DNA of 64,000 bases from JAJZAM01 sp027391075 (GTDB lineage: Bacteria > Actinomycetota > Acidimicrobiia > Acidimicrobiales > Palsa-688). Under the pieces are notes generated by a model that did not search any database, was not told the origin of the DNA, and saw nothing but the letters and a program-made list of their open reading frames with translations. Location: contig DAHYHI010000079.1 of assembly GCA_027391075.1 (NCBI GenBank), positions 1 to 64,000 of the forward strand, written 5' to 3'. The translations under genes and the position numbers were made by a program. How positions within the stretch are numbered: position 1 is the first letter of the stretch; each line of letters starts with the position of its first letter. Below are positions 1 to 9,212 of the stretch, one piece after another.

Positions 1-11
1 CAAGGCTGTCC

Positions 12-959
12 TCACAATCTGGTCGTGGAGGCGTGCTCGGCGACCGCCTTGGTCAAGGCGTTGACCTCTGCGAGCATCCAGGACTGGTAGTCGTAGCCTG
101 GGGTGGGCATGGTCTCGTAGACGCCGACGATCGGGATTCCCTCCTTCTTTGCGAGGCTTTCGAAGGAGGCCGTGAGCGGGTCGGTCACCTGCTGGTTGTA
201 GACGAACACTTTCAACTGGTGATCTCGCAAGAGGCTGTCCTCGAAGGTGACGTCCTCGGGGGAGGGGTCAGTGCCGTTCATGATGGCAGCCTGCAAGCTG
301 AACGGAGTTCGGATGTCGCACCCGGCGGCTTGGAGCATGTAGTCGCCAACCGGCTCGGTAACCGCAACGGGCGTGGCTCCGTAGCGTGCCTTGAACGAGG
401 CGAGCGCCTCGAGCCACGGGTCGAGGGACTTGTCGAACGATCCTACCTGCGCTTCGAAAAAGGCCCGATGGGCGGGTTCGAGATCCGACATGTCGGCTGC
501 GACAGCCTTGGCGACAGCCGGCATTGTCGACGGGTCGTACCACAGGTGCGGGTTAGGTGTTGAGTCGGGGAGCCCAAGGAGGTCGGCGACGTCGACCACC
601 TTTCGTTTGGGGTTTGGCGCTGCCGCCATGATCTTCTTAGCCCACGTGTCATAGCCGAGGCCGTTACGCACGACGAGGTCAGCCCCGGCGATCTCGGCAG
701 CGACCGAGGTGCTGGCCTCAAAGGTATGGGGATCAGTGTTCGGGTTGGACTCTAAAGCAGCAACCGACACGTATGGACCCCCGATCTGGCTGATCACGTT
801 CGCGTACTCGTTCTCGGCGCCAACAGCCTTGACGACGCCGTCCTTTGGGGCAGCGCTTGAGCCGGTCCCTCCGCAGGCGGCGAACCCGAGGGTTCCCGCG
901 CACAGCGCTGCTATCGCTGCGAGCCCTCTCCTGTAGAGGCCTGTTCGTTCCATACGCAT
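12..959 (-). CDS. Zinc/manganese ABC transporter substrate-binding lipoprotein (ZnuA-like)
   Basis: The 315-residue product is a cluster A-I metal-binding receptor that would capture zinc or manganese outside the membrane and hand it to an ABC permease. Residues 1-29 form a lipoprotein signal: basic start, hydrophobic stretch, then the lipobox GFAAC. Metal-ligand histidines are visible in DPHTFE (about residue 77), NPHLWYD (about 137) and later acidic positions. The long His-rich loop of many ZnuA proteins is absent. The permease and ATPase genes are not in the window and may lie beyond the left edge. The gene is divergent from a Fur/Zur repressor gene, with a candidate repressor box between them, which favours zinc. 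Manganese cannot be excluded from sequence alone. Confidence 0.85.
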   Translation of the reverse strand: MRMERTGLYRRGLAAIAALCAGTLGFAACGGTGSSAAPKDGVVKAVGAENEYANVISQIGGPYVSVAALESNPNTDPHTFEASTSVAAEIAGADLVVRNGLGYDTWAKKIMAAAPNPKRKVVDVADLLGLPDSTPNPHLWYDPSTMPAVAKAVAADMSDLEPAHRAFFEAQVGSFDKSLDPWLEALASFKARYGATPVAVTEPVGDYMLQAAGCDIRTPFSLQAAIMNGTDPSPEDVTFEDSLLRDHQLKVFVYNQQVTDPLTASFESLAKKEGIPIVGVYETMPTPGYDYQSWMLAEVNALTKAVAEHASTTRL

Positions 960-987
960 CTCCTTGAATGATGTGCAATCTACATAT

Positions 988-1002
988 TGAGAGTAAGTAT
1001 CA
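988..1002. promoter_or_regulatory. Candidate Zur/Fur box between the metal-receptor gene and the repressor gene
   Basis: The 15-bp stretch TGAGAGTAAGTATCA is an imperfect palindrome: five of seven arm positions pair around a central A. It sits in the only A+T-rich part of the 109-bp divergent intergenic region. Its form, TGA-N9-TCA, resembles Fur-family boxes. The call rests on motif shape and position only. Confidence 0.5.
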
Positions 1003-1068
1003 TATACAGATCAGGACCCGTCAAGTTGGCTGGCGCCGGTGAAGTCTCGCTTGTGATACCCTACGTGG

Positions 1069-1500
1069 ATGGCGAGTGAAACGGTAAGAGACCGCATACT
1101 TGCTGCTGGGGAGAGGATCACCCCTCAACGCGACCTGATTGCGGGCGTGCTCGAGACGGCTCCTCGGCCGCTTAGTGCTTCAGGTCTCTATGAGGCTGTG
1201 GCGCGCCTCGATCCGGGGATAGGCCGGGCGACGGTGTTTCGGACGGTAGCAGCGCTTGAGCGTGCAGGTATCGTCGAGCAGCTGTCGCTACCCGGTGAGC
1301 GCTCCGGTTACCTGCTTTGCGCCACCGTAGGCCATCACCATCACCTCGTCTGCCAGCGATGTGGCAAGGTGTCAGATCTGCCCGAGGAGACGGTCGGGCC
1401 CTTTTTCGCGACGATCGAGTCCGATCACGGCTTTAGCGTCGACCATGCGAGCTTCAGCGTCTACGGCACCTGCGCAGGGTGCTCGGCTCGACTTGTTTAA
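1069..1500 (+). CDS. zur: Fur-family zinc-responsive repressor (Zur-like)
   Basis: The 143-residue protein has the standard Fur layout: an N-terminal winged helix (ITPQRDLIAGVLE, then GRATVFRTVAALERAGIV, the recognition helix) and a C-terminal dimerisation and metal domain. The metal domain shows HHHH near residue 88, the first zinc-structural pair CQRC near 95, and a second pair CAGC at the end. Fur, Zur and related proteins share this pattern. The divergent metal-receptor lipoprotein gene and the shared box at 988-1002 point to Zur. Start is ATG at 1069; the ribosome-binding site is weak. Confidence 0.82.
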   Translation: MASETVRDRILAAGERITPQRDLIAGVLETAPRPLSASGLYEAVARLDPGIGRATVFRTVAALERAGIVEQLSLPGERSGYLLCATVGHHHHLVCQRCGKVSDLPEETVGPFFATIESDHGFSVDHASFSVYGTCAGCSARLV

Positions 1501-1521
1501 AGGTCCGTCGTAGGTCCTCGG

Positions 1522-2049
1522 TCAAGGTCGCCCGCGGGCCTGATACACCCGCTCGGCGAAAGCTTCCAGCATTTGAGTGCAGTCCTTCAGGCGCCGCTCG
1601 CCCTGAGACGCACCAGGAGTACCAAAAACGTCCTTGGCCCGCAGGTCCCGGTACCACCGGCGAAGCCGGTCGACGTTGTGCTCCTCTTCGTCGAGCTCGG
1701 CCAGCGTGAACTTCTGCTTGTCTATCTCGCTGGTCAACTCCGCCTCGGCTTTGTCGCACTCGGCGCAGAACTCGACCCACTCGGCCTCACGTTCAGCGGT
1801 GAAAAGCGCCTCCAGCGCTGCGAGGGTGTCCTCCGATGCGGACACGTCGAAGCACAGCGCTTGACCGCCCGAGCGCCTTACGAGGGACACGGCTCGCTCG
1901 ATGCCCTCGTCGAAGCGGTCGCCGGCAGGGATCGCCCAAGTAGCGGACTGCAAGGCCACCGCCCCTACGCGGCGCAGCTCCCGCCATACCGCCACCGGAT
2001 CGCGTGACTGGTCTCCGGTCAGCCGGTAGGTGAGGATACGCCAACTCAT
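1522..2049 (-). CDS. ChrB N-terminal domain protein
   Basis: The product, about 175 residues from the internal ATG at 2049, matches the ChrB N-terminal domain, which is PaaX-like: SWRILTYRLTG, VWRELRRVGAVALQ and SATWAIPA are the usual opening strands. The second half is a charged helical region (about residues 80-130), possibly a coiled coil. In the family this domain often accompanies chromate resistance, but no ChrA transporter or ChrB C-terminal domain is nearby, so the role is open. An upstream in-frame start at 2091 is possible. I prefer 2049 because the conserved domain begins at the next residue. The gene converges on the zur gene. Confidence 0.7.
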   Translation of the reverse strand: MSWRILTYRLTGDQSRDPVAVWRELRRVGAVALQSATWAIPAGDRFDEGIERAVSLVRRSGGQALCFDVSASEDTLAALEALFTAEREAEWVEFCAECDKAEAELTSEIDKQKFTLAELDEEEHNVDRLRRWYRDLRAKDVFGTPGASQGERRLKDCTQMLEAFAERVYQARGRP

Positions 2050-2157
2050 GTAACAGACGCTACATCCTCCCTGAGAGATGTCCGCTACCATTTTGGAGTC
2101 TACTGTTCACCCCTAGGCAACCTTCCGTTAACCGGGTTACAGCCGGAGAAAGCTCCT

Positions 2158-2937
2158 GTGGAACGTCTCGTCGCCACCGCATTTCCATCTCAGACCCCGC
2201 CGGAGGCCCTCACCGGAGTTCCCGTGCTGGCACCCAAAGGTCTTAACAACTCTGTCTACTTGGGCCTCAACCACCTCTCCCGACAGACACCTTGGGCCCA
2301 CGGATTCATGCACGGCTACGCACTGTGGCTGGGGCCAGTACTTCTCGCCATCATTTTCGTAGTCGCCTACTGCGTGGCCTGGTGGCAGAGGTCCTCACAC
2401 GCCACGACACTCTTAGCCTTGGGAGGCATCGGCACCGTCGCGGCGCTCGGCCTCAACCAGCTCGTCGGTCACGCCGCCAAAGAGCTGCGTCCTTACGTGT
2501 CCCATCCTCAAGCCCTCGTGCTGGTAGCAAAGTCGAACGACTATGCGTTCCCCTCCGACCACTCGGTCCTCGCCGGTGGTCTGACAGTATCGATCCTTCT
2601 TGCGCTTTACGTGGGTTCCAGTCTTCGACTCCACGCCAAAGGCGGCTTTGGTGGTGCGTCAGTGCCAACCAGGCGAGCGGTCCGAGCGCTGCGCGTCTTG
2701 GCGGCAACGAGCCTCGTTCTCGGCCTGTTCCTGTGCTTCGCGCGTGTGTACGTAGGGGCCCACTATCCAGGTGACGTGGTGGCGGGCTACCTGCTGGGGG
2801 CTGTAACAGTCGTCGCAGTAGGCCTCCTGCGTCCAGTCGCCTTCCTGGCCGTTGACGCCGTCGACGCAACGGTGGTCGGAAACCTGTTCCGTAGACCGCC
2901 AACTGAGCTTTCGCGGGTTCGCTCGACGAACTCCTGA
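2158..2937 (+). CDS. PAP2-family phosphatase (lipid or undecaprenyl pyrophosphate phosphatase-like)
   Basis: This 259-residue integral membrane protein has about five to six hydrophobic segments and the three PAP2 phosphatase motifs: KELRPY (K-x6-RP type, about residue 103), PSDHS (about 131) and ARVYVGAHYPGDV (about 193-205), which carries the catalytic His and Asp. Such enzymes dephosphorylate lipid phosphates such as undecaprenyl pyrophosphate at the outer membrane face. The GTG start at 2158 is preceded by GGAGAAAG at a suitable distance. The exact substrate cannot be told from sequence. Confidence 0.82.
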   Translation: MERLVATAFPSQTPPEALTGVPVLAPKGLNNSVYLGLNHLSRQTPWAHGFMHGYALWLGPVLLAIIFVVAYCVAWWQRSSHATTLLALGGIGTVAALGLNQLVGHAAKELRPYVSHPQALVLVAKSNDYAFPSDHSVLAGGLTVSILLALYVGSSLRLHAKGGFGGASVPTRRAVRALRVLAATSLVLGLFLCFARVYVGAHYPGDVVAGYLLGAVTVVAVGLLRPVAFLAVDAVDATVVGNLFRRPPTELSRVRSTNS

Positions 2938-3050
2938 ACGGCTGAGAGGCTGGGGGTAATGCTGCTCGGTGGTATTCCTTGAGAATTATCTTCACCATCT
3001 TCCAGTTGATGGCGACGAAACGGTTTTCGGGGCCGGCTGGGAAGGGGCTC

Positions 3051-4580
3051 TTAAAGCCACTCGGCGAGAGGTCCTGCGCAGACGCGCCTCCATTCGGCCG
3101 GCCAGCGCCTGCGCAGCTTGGAGCGCTGTCTTCGTTCGGCGGCGATCAACAAGCCCGCCGCCACGCCCGCCGGCGGTGTCCGCTCCGCGGCATCTCGCAG
3201 CCAGGTTTCGGCGACCACACTGTCGTTGTAGTCGCCCAGAAAGCTCTGTATTTCGCCGAGTGCCACCGCGAGCGCACCAAGGTGGCGGTGCGCTAGAGGA
3301 GCTACGGCTTCGGTCGCATACCGAGCACGCTTGGCAAAGATGCGGACGCTATGCAGTTGGGAGTCCGACGGCTCGTTGCCGAGACGCTCCACCGCCGCGG
3401 CAAGGTCTCTAACGGATCGTCGCACGATCTGCTTCGCCATCTGGGAGGGGTCCGTGCCGGATAGCGTCTGGCTGGGGCGTAGCGGCGGGGAAGAGCACAG
3501 CTCTACCAGTACGTCGAGGATCTCCAGGTAGCGGGGGGATCTCAAGGCTTCGAGAAGGGCGTCCCGCGCGACGCCTCGCTGGGCGTCGAGCACGCCTAGG
3601 AGGGCAGGTCCCTGCCGGCTATCGTCCCCGCCGAGTGCCTTGACGTCACGGGACAGCCGGTCGGCGAGGACGTCAAGGTCGCGCGCTGCTCCCACCACGT
3701 CGCAGAGCCAGCCGATCTCGCGCCGGATTTGCGCGACCGCCGGTTTGTCGAGGATGGGTGCGAAGGTTCGCAGATCGGAGCGCAGCCGCCGTGTGCCGAC
3801 GCGCAGCTGGTGGACGTCTTCCGGGCAGCCGCCCAGGCGCACGCCGGGGTCGTGACCGACAACTGCCAGCACCGAAAAGGCCAAGGCGTGCCCGATGACG
3901 TCGGCGACGCCAGGGCTGCGACCGAGCGCCGGTACGGCAACATCAGCTGGTATCGCCGCTTGCGGGCCGAGAGCTCGCATCAACTTTGGGGTAGGGGTCT
4001 CCGCTCGGCAGCCGGCCTCGACGAGCCTGTCGACCGCCGCGTCGAGTAGCCGGCGGGCTCGACGCCCGGTGACGTAGACCTCGACTTCGACCTCGCGGAA
4101 CGTGGCGAGCTTGCGCCCAGTCGAGGTCGCCGACACGGTGTCATCCACCACTTCAGCCACGACCCGGCCGCGGGCGTCGAGGATCTCGACGGGGCGCCGG
4201 AGCGTGGACATCTCGCATACCGGCCCGAGGATCTGGCCCCGCGATATGGCAGTGACGAGGTCGACAGCCGAATCCGGGACCTGATCTGGCGGGCCTTCGA
4301 GGTCGATCTCGGTTCGACTCAAGGAGCTTCTCTGGCGCATGCGGGGTAGTTTTAAGGTCCAACCCGACCGGCCTTCCCCGCTTCGGTAGCGAAGGGTTGA
4401 CCCCGAACGCGCTAAGCGAAGATCGGCTGTGTCGTAGTAGCGAGCGTCGAGGGTGACGACTGCGGCGGGTTTTGCTTCACAGCCTCTCAGTAATCCCGAC
4501 AGCTCCGGCAGGACGAACCCGTCCGGCGCGAGCAGCTTCGCTTCGACCTCGACCGCCACCACAGGGCCGGGTTGAGCCAC
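3051..4580 (-). CDS. CYTH and CHAD domain protein
   Basis: The 509-residue protein joins an N-terminal CYTH triphosphate-tunnel domain (about residues 8-205; the diagnostic ExExK appears as EVEAK near residue 11) to a C-terminal CHAD domain (about 225-505) rich in conserved His and basic residues, for example VHQLRVGTRRLRSDLRTF and VRIFAKRARYATEA. CYTH domains hydrolyse inorganic triphosphate or bind nucleotides. CHAD domains bind polyphosphate. The fusion is common in Actinobacteria and is usually labelled inorganic triphosphatase, although the physiological role is uncertain. It lies alone between a PAP2 gene and a pterin dehydratase. Confidence 0.85.
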   Translation of the reverse strand: MAQPGPVVAVEVEAKLLAPDGFVLPELSGLLRGCEAKPAAVVTLDARYYDTADLRLARSGSTLRYRSGEGRSGWTLKLPRMRQRSSLSRTEIDLEGPPDQVPDSAVDLVTAISRGQILGPVCEMSTLRRPVEILDARGRVVAEVVDDTVSATSTGRKLATFREVEVEVYVTGRRARRLLDAAVDRLVEAGCRAETPTPKLMRALGPQAAIPADVAVPALGRSPGVADVIGHALAFSVLAVVGHDPGVRLGGCPEDVHQLRVGTRRLRSDLRTFAPILDKPAVAQIRREIGWLCDVVGAARDLDVLADRLSRDVKALGGDDSRQGPALLGVLDAQRGVARDALLEALRSPRYLEILDVLVELCSSPPLRPSQTLSGTDPSQMAKQIVRRSVRDLAAAVERLGNEPSDSQLHSVRIFAKRARYATEAVAPLAHRHLGALAVALGEIQSFLGDYNDSVVAETWLRDAAERTPPAGVAAGLLIAAERRQRSKLRRRWPAEWRRVCAGPLAEWL

Positions 4581-4667
4581 AATTTCAGTGTACGCCGAGA
4601 GCGACCGGTCGCGCGGCGTGACGGCTGAGGCGGCTATGCGGGCTCCGGGCGCGCGAGACTTCGGGAT

Positions 4668-4982
4668 GTGAGAGCGCTGAGCGATGCCGAGATAGCCGAA
4701 GCGAACCTAGCCGGATGGACTCATACGAGCGGCGCTCTGAGGGTAAGTTTCGCCGTGCCCGACTACGAGACAGCAGCAAGGTTCATCACCGACGTCGCAC
4801 ACTTGGCTGAGACAGCCAACCACCACCCCGACCTGTCGCTGCGCTACGGAGTCTTAGACGTCGTGTTGCGCACTCACCACCGCGACCTCGGAGTGACCGA
4901 CCTGGACGTCGACATGGCAGGGCAAATCGCCGTCTTGGCGGCTGCCCATCGTCTCGAAGTCCGCCGTCGGGAGGATTGCTAA
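4668..4982 (+). CDS. phhB: Pterin-4a-carbinolamine dehydratase
   Basis: The 104-residue protein carries the family signature near residues 46-57, HLAETANHHPDLSLRY, with the catalytic HH-P core. Family members dehydrate 4a-hydroxytetrahydropterin so that the cofactor can be recycled, and some moonlight as transcription co-activators. Length is normal. It starts at GTG 4668; the next gene (tldD) begins 9 bp after its stop, so the two may be co-transcribed by position, although no functional link is obvious. No aromatic amino acid hydroxylase is seen in the window. Confidence 0.85.
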   Translation: MRALSDAEIAEANLAGWTHTSGALRVSFAVPDYETAARFITDVAHLAETANHHPDLSLRYGVLDVVLRTHHRDLGVTDLDVDMAGQIAVLAAAHRLEVRRREDC

Positions 4983-4991
4983 GGTTCGAAG

Positions 4992-6494
4992 GTGCCCGGA
5001 CTCGACGAGAGCTTCTTGGAGCTGCCGTTAAGCGGCGTTTGCGAAGCGGCGCTCGGTCGGGCCCGTCAGCTCGGCTGCGCCCACGCCGAGGTGCGGGTCG
5101 AGCGCATCAGGACTCAGTACGTCGCTGTCAGAGACGGGGCTTTGGAGACCTCGCTCGACGACACCGAGATCGGTATCGGAGTCCGGGTCTTCCACCAAGG
5201 CAGCGTCGGCTTCGCCGCCGCCGCTTCCGTGTCAGTCGAAGAGGCGGTTCGTCTCGCTGGGGAGGCCGTCGAGCTTGCTAAGGTCGTCTCCCTTGCACTC
5301 GGGGGGCCGGTGCAGCTTTCGCCTGAACCGGTCTGGGCTGACGCCGTGTGGGTGGCACCATACGAGAGCGACCCGACGCGGGTACCTCTCGCCGACAAAG
5401 TGGATCTTCTCGCGTCCTGGACGTCGGGGCTGATCTCTTCGCCCGGCGTCGACCACGCAACCGGATCGGTCACAGCCGTCTGCGAGGACAAATACTACGC
5501 CGACATGGCAGGCACCTCGACCCTTCAACGGAGGGTCCGCGTCCACCCCGTGGTGGAAGCAGTTTCCCTCGGCGGTCCCGGCGGCTTCGAGACCATGCGA
5601 ACGGTCGCACCGCCGATGGCCAGAGGCTGGGAAGGACTGCTCGGAGCCGGCTGCGACATCGCCGGCGAGGTAGACGCGCTGCCCGAACTGCTACGCGAAC
5701 GGCTAGCCGCTCCGTCCGTCGAACCGGGACGTTACAACCTGGTGGTGGACCCGACCAACCTGTGGCTGACAATCCACGAGTCGATCGGCCACGCCACCGA
5801 GCTCGACAGGGCCCTCGGGTACGAGGCGGCCTACGCCGGGACGTCGTTCGCTCGCCCGGAGATGGTCGGCGACCTTCGCTACGGGTCCGAGCTAATGAAC
5901 GTGGTCGGTGACCGTACACGGCCCTACGGGTTGGCGACAGTCGGCTTCGACGACGAGGGCGTCGCAGCGCAGTCTTTCGACATTGTCCGCGACGGCGTCC
6001 TGGTCGGATTCCAACTGGACAGGCGAATAGCTGCAGCGGCAGGCCAGGAGCGCTCCAACGGCTGCGCCTTCGCGGACTCGCCTTTGCACGCGCCTCTCCA
6101 GCGCATGGCGAACGTGTCACTGCTCAGCGCCCCGGGCGGCCCGAGCACCGAGGAGCTTATCGACGGGTGCGGCGACGGCATCTACGTGGTAGGGGATAAG
6201 AGCTGGTCCATCGACATGCAAAGGCACAACTTCCAGTTCACCGGTCAGCGCTTCTACGCGATCCGCTCTGGACGCCTCGCCGGCCAGTTACGTGATGTCG
6301 CGTACCAGGCGACCACCACGGAGTTCTGGGGGTCCATGGACGGGGTCGGCGGGGAGGGGACCGTGGTGCTCGGCGGAGCGTTCAACTGCGGCAAGGGCCA
6401 GCCCGGGCAGGTCGCCCCGGTCGGCCATGCGTGTCCCTCGGCCAGGTTCTGTAACGTCAACGTGCTGAACGTCCGTCACGAGTCCGGCCGTTGA
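4992..6494 (+). CDS. tldD: TldD metalloprotease subunit
   Basis: The 500-residue protein is the catalytic partner of the TldD/TldE protease, which degrades or trims small peptides; in E. coli it matures microcin B17 and cleaves CcdA. The zinc-binding motif HESIGHATE (HExxxH form) is present near residue 262, inside the conserved block WLTIHESIGHATELDRALG. The GTG start at 4992 follows the pterin dehydratase stop closely. The stop codon overlaps the TTG start of the tldE-like gene (TTGA), implying translational coupling. Confidence 0.9.
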   Translation: MPGLDESFLELPLSGVCEAALGRARQLGCAHAEVRVERIRTQYVAVRDGALETSLDDTEIGIGVRVFHQGSVGFAAAASVSVEEAVRLAGEAVELAKVVSLALGGPVQLSPEPVWADAVWVAPYESDPTRVPLADKVDLLASWTSGLISSPGVDHATGSVTAVCEDKYYADMAGTSTLQRRVRVHPVVEAVSLGGPGGFETMRTVAPPMARGWEGLLGAGCDIAGEVDALPELLRERLAAPSVEPGRYNLVVDPTNLWLTIHESIGHATELDRALGYEAAYAGTSFARPEMVGDLRYGSELMNVVGDRTRPYGLATVGFDDEGVAAQSFDIVRDGVLVGFQLDRRIAAAAGQERSNGCAFADSPLHAPLQRMANVSLLSAPGGPSTEELIDGCGDGIYVVGDKSWSIDMQRHNFQFTGQRFYAIRSGRLAGQLRDVAYQATTTEFWGSMDGVGGEGTVVLGGAFNCGKGQPGQVAPVGHACPSARFCNVNVLNVRHESGR

Positions 6495-7876
6495 GCACCT
6501 CCCAAGAGCCAGCTGCGGCTGTCGCGCAGCGGATCCTCGAAGGCGCCGGCGGTGAAGCCTGCGTCTTGGTGGACGATATGAGCGAGGTGGACGTCCGCTT
6601 CGCCAACAATACGATCACCTCCGACGGCCGGCGAAGGCTCAGGCGGGTCAGCGTCGTTCGCTACGTGGACGTGCCCGGCGGACGCTCCGCGGGTTCGGCG
6701 TCCGCCACAGGCGACGTGGACGTCGAAGCGCTCCTCGGTGCAGCGGAACTAGACGCGCTAAGCGCCGCCCCTGCCGACGACGCCGCGGGGCTGCTCGACG
6801 GCGGCCAAGACGGCGACGCCTATCTTCCGGCGCCCGAGGTGGAGCCGTCGAGCCTTTCGGCGCTGTTAGGCGAGCTGGGAGACGTGCTGCGTCGCTCGGC
6901 GACCCAGCGTCGCGTTGCAGCGGGTTTCGTCGAGGGGAGCGTAGTGACGACGACGGTCGCGTCGACGGCGGGGACAATGCGCCGTCACGTGACTCCCACA
7001 GCAAAAGTTCAGCTGACGCTGCGTGACATTTCGACGGGCGCGTCCGTGTGGGCCGGAAGCGGAGCTGGCTCGATGGCAGGGCTTTCCCTAGCCGAGCTCG
7101 AAGCGTCGCTCGACGTCCGGCTCGGCTGGTCCACGCGCAGGATCGACCTCCCCGCAGGGCGCTACCGGACGATCCTGCCACCCGACGCCGTCGCCGACAT
7201 GGTTCCACTCGCCGCTCAGGCCGCCAGCGGTCGCGATGCCATGGAGGGACACAACGTCTACTCGGCGTCGGGTTCGCAAACCAGGATCGGCCAGCGCCTC
7301 TTCGACGTGCCGTTCAACTTGCGCACTGACCCTGAAGAGCCGGGCTTGGAGGCGATCCCTTTCGTCGCCGCGAGAGCTTCGAGCGGGGACGTCTCAGTAT
7401 TCGACAACGGTGCTCTGATAGGACGGCAGACTTTCGTCGAGGACGGCATCCTGAGACGGCTCTTGTGGAGCCGCGCTGGCGCTGCGAGAGCCGGAGCGCA
7501 GGCGACGTTCCCCGGCGACAACTTGATTTTGGAACTTCCCGGTTCGGCCTCCTCGACACGGGACCTGATCTCCGGTACCGACCGGGCGCTGCTAGTAACT
7601 TGCCTCTGGTACATCAGGGAGGTGGATCCCGCGACCCTTCTGCTCACCGGTTTGACACGAGACGGCGTGTATCTGGTGGAGGCGGGTGAGGTCGTAGCGG
7701 CTGTCAACAACTTCCGTTTCAACGAGAGCCCCCTCGACGTGCTGGCCCGGGTCAGCGCCACCGGCCGGACGGAGAGGGCGTTGTCGAGGGAGTGGAACGA
7801 GTGGTTCCCCCGCACCGCGATGCCCGGGCTCGTCGTCGAGGACTTCAACTTCTCGTCTGTGAGTCCTGCTACCTGA
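6491..7876 (+). CDS. tldE: TldE/PmbA protease subunit
   Basis: The 461-residue protein is the PmbA/TldE partner of TldD. It shares the fold but has no HExxxH motif, as expected for the non-catalytic subunit. Recognisable parts include the N-terminal PmbA region with NNTITSDGRRRLRRVSV, and the C-terminal beta-rich region ending GLVVEDFNFSS. It starts at TTG 6491, overlapping the tldD stop by four bases. Together the two form an operon. No peptide substrate gene, such as a small RiPP precursor, was seen next to them. Confidence 0.85.
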   Translation: MSTSQEPAAAVAQRILEGAGGEACVLVDDMSEVDVRFANNTITSDGRRRLRRVSVVRYVDVPGGRSAGSASATGDVDVEALLGAAELDALSAAPADDAAGLLDGGQDGDAYLPAPEVEPSSLSALLGELGDVLRRSATQRRVAAGFVEGSVVTTTVASTAGTMRRHVTPTAKVQLTLRDISTGASVWAGSGAGSMAGLSLAELEASLDVRLGWSTRRIDLPAGRYRTILPPDAVADMVPLAAQAASGRDAMEGHNVYSASGSQTRIGQRLFDVPFNLRTDPEEPGLEAIPFVAARASSGDVSVFDNGALIGRQTFVEDGILRRLLWSRAGAARAGAQATFPGDNLILELPGSASSTRDLISGTDRALLVTCLWYIREVDPATLLLTGLTRDGVYLVEAGEVVAAVNNFRFNESPLDVLARVSATGRTERALSREWNEWFPRTAMPGLVVEDFNFSSVSPAT

Positions 7877-7893
7877 AAGCCCCGCGAATGCTG

Positions 7894-8991
7894 TCAGGCT
7901 GCGAGCCAGGACAGGAGCATTCTCTCAAAACGCTGTCCGTCCCAGTCGTACACGGGATGGCGCGGCAGCAAGAGCCGGCTCGTAGCCGAGGTGAGCGGGT
8001 CGTCGATCGTGGTGGATGCCGATGAGAAGCCGGCCCGGCGTACCGACCTTGTAGCGGAGCGGTCGAAGGAGATTCTCGTCCCGAACGGATAGGCGAAGTC
8101 GCGCACTGCGACGCCGGTGACGTCCTCAAGGTCGGATTTGCTACCTTTTACTTCGAAGTCGAGTTCGTCGTCGCTCAGACCTGACAGCCACGAGTGAGTT
8201 CTCGTATGAGCTCCCAAGCTGAACAGGTCGCTTCGAGCCATGGCACGCAGCTCCTCCCGATTGAGCATCCTGCGCTCGACGCTAGGGACGTCACCTCCGA
8301 AGTGCTCCTCCAGGGCGGACATCGCCAGGGCTATTACCGAGGGGTGCATTGGCGTCAGCCGGTCGTGCGCAACGGCGAGGGCCGCATCCCGACTAGCGTC
8401 GTTTGGAGTGTCAACGCTGATAGCGCCAGCGGGGGTGTCCACGAAGAGCCGCTCAGAGCGAGGCTCGCCGAGACGGAACAGCTCTTCCAAGCGAAGGGGC
8501 CAAAGCGGCTTGTCGGATGCGATCGAACCCGTGGTCACGTACACCGTCGCGGGGACACCGGCTCGTTCGAGGATCGGTCCGCCGGCGTGGAGGTTGTCGG
8601 CGTAACCATCGTCGAAGGTCACGGCCACTCTGGCCCGTCTGGATACCCCCCCGCGTCTGACTACCTCGGCGAGCGGTGCTGGATCCGCGTGACGTCGAAC
8701 CACGTCTAGGTGCTCGTCGAAGTGCTCGGGGGTGACGCAAAGCCGAAATGGGTCGTAGGGGTCCGTGGCGATCCTGTGGTATAGCAGTATGACAGTGCCG
8801 TCGGGACGAACGGCGCTGGGCGGGGCGGGCGGTGGTTGCAGAGACCCGGTGTCGCGGGGGGCCGTTGAAGCCTTGGCGGCCAGCATCGCGGCAGGGAGAA
8901 CCCTGCGAAGGCGCGCTTCGATAGGCTCGGGTAGTCGTCTCAGATGGGGGATCAAGCGTCTCCTTGCGGTGCCCCAATGCCCTTCGCTCAT
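7894..8991 (-). CDS. Polysaccharide deacetylase family protein
   Basis: The 365-residue protein carries a NodB-type deacetylase domain from about residue 65: ILLYHRI, the catalytic/metal motif TFDDGYADN near residue 127, and the metal-binding HTRTH near residue 264, followed by FAYPFG. Such enzymes remove acetyl groups from cell-wall or extracellular polysaccharides. No clear signal peptide is seen; the first 60 residues are basic and Pro-rich. It is downstream of argG on the same strand, with a 221-bp gap. A GAAAGG ribosome-binding site precedes the ATG. Confidence 0.8.
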   Translation of the reverse strand: MSEGHWGTARRRLIPHLRRLPEPIEARLRRVLPAAMLAAKASTAPRDTGSLQPPPAPPSAVRPDGTVILLYHRIATDPYDPFRLCVTPEHFDEHLDVVRRHADPAPLAEVVRRGGVSRRARVAVTFDDGYADNLHAGGPILERAGVPATVYVTTGSIASDKPLWPLRLEELFRLGEPRSERLFVDTPAGAISVDTPNDASRDAALAVAHDRLTPMHPSVIALAMSALEEHFGGDVPSVERRMLNREELRAMARSDLFSLGAHTRTHSWLSGLSDDELDFEVKGSKSDLEDVTGVAVRDFAYPFGTRISFDRSATRSVRRAGFSSASTTIDDPLTSATSRLLLPRHPVYDWDGQRFERMLLSWLAA

Positions 8992-9009
8992 CGACTGTGA
9001 CCTTTCTCG

Positions 9010-9023
9010 CCGGCTTGCGCCGG
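9010..9023. other. Short hairpin in the leader of the deacetylase gene
   Basis: CCGGC-TTGC-GCCGG forms a 5-bp stem with a 4-base loop, just upstream of the ribosome-binding site of the minus-strand deacetylase gene. On that strand the loop is GCAA, a stable GNRA-type tetraloop. It could influence translation. Nothing else is evident in the 9000-9212 gap apart from local A+T enrichment around 9120-9200. Confidence 0.3.
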
Positions 9024-9212
9024 TGAAGCACGCTCCGCAACCCTGTTGTGGACTTGAAGGGATTTCGACATCGAATCGGGCTGGCTTGAAACAAGGGCAG
9101 TTGAAGTCTGACGGGCCGGCTAGGAAGCGTAAAATCCGAAACGGATGTCAGCAAACTTCGATAGCTATGAATGCCCCACGGTGCCTAAGGTACATTCTGC
9201 TGTTCGCTATGG

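Noticed and set aside
4153..6120. Several open frames on the strand opposite to the CYTH-CHAD and tldD genes
   Set aside because: They are Arg/Pro-rich, overlap well-supported genes completely and show no domain; they are expected in high-GC DNA.
7876..7894. Terminator between tldE and the deacetylase gene
   Set aside because: The 17-bp convergent gap contains no inverted repeat.
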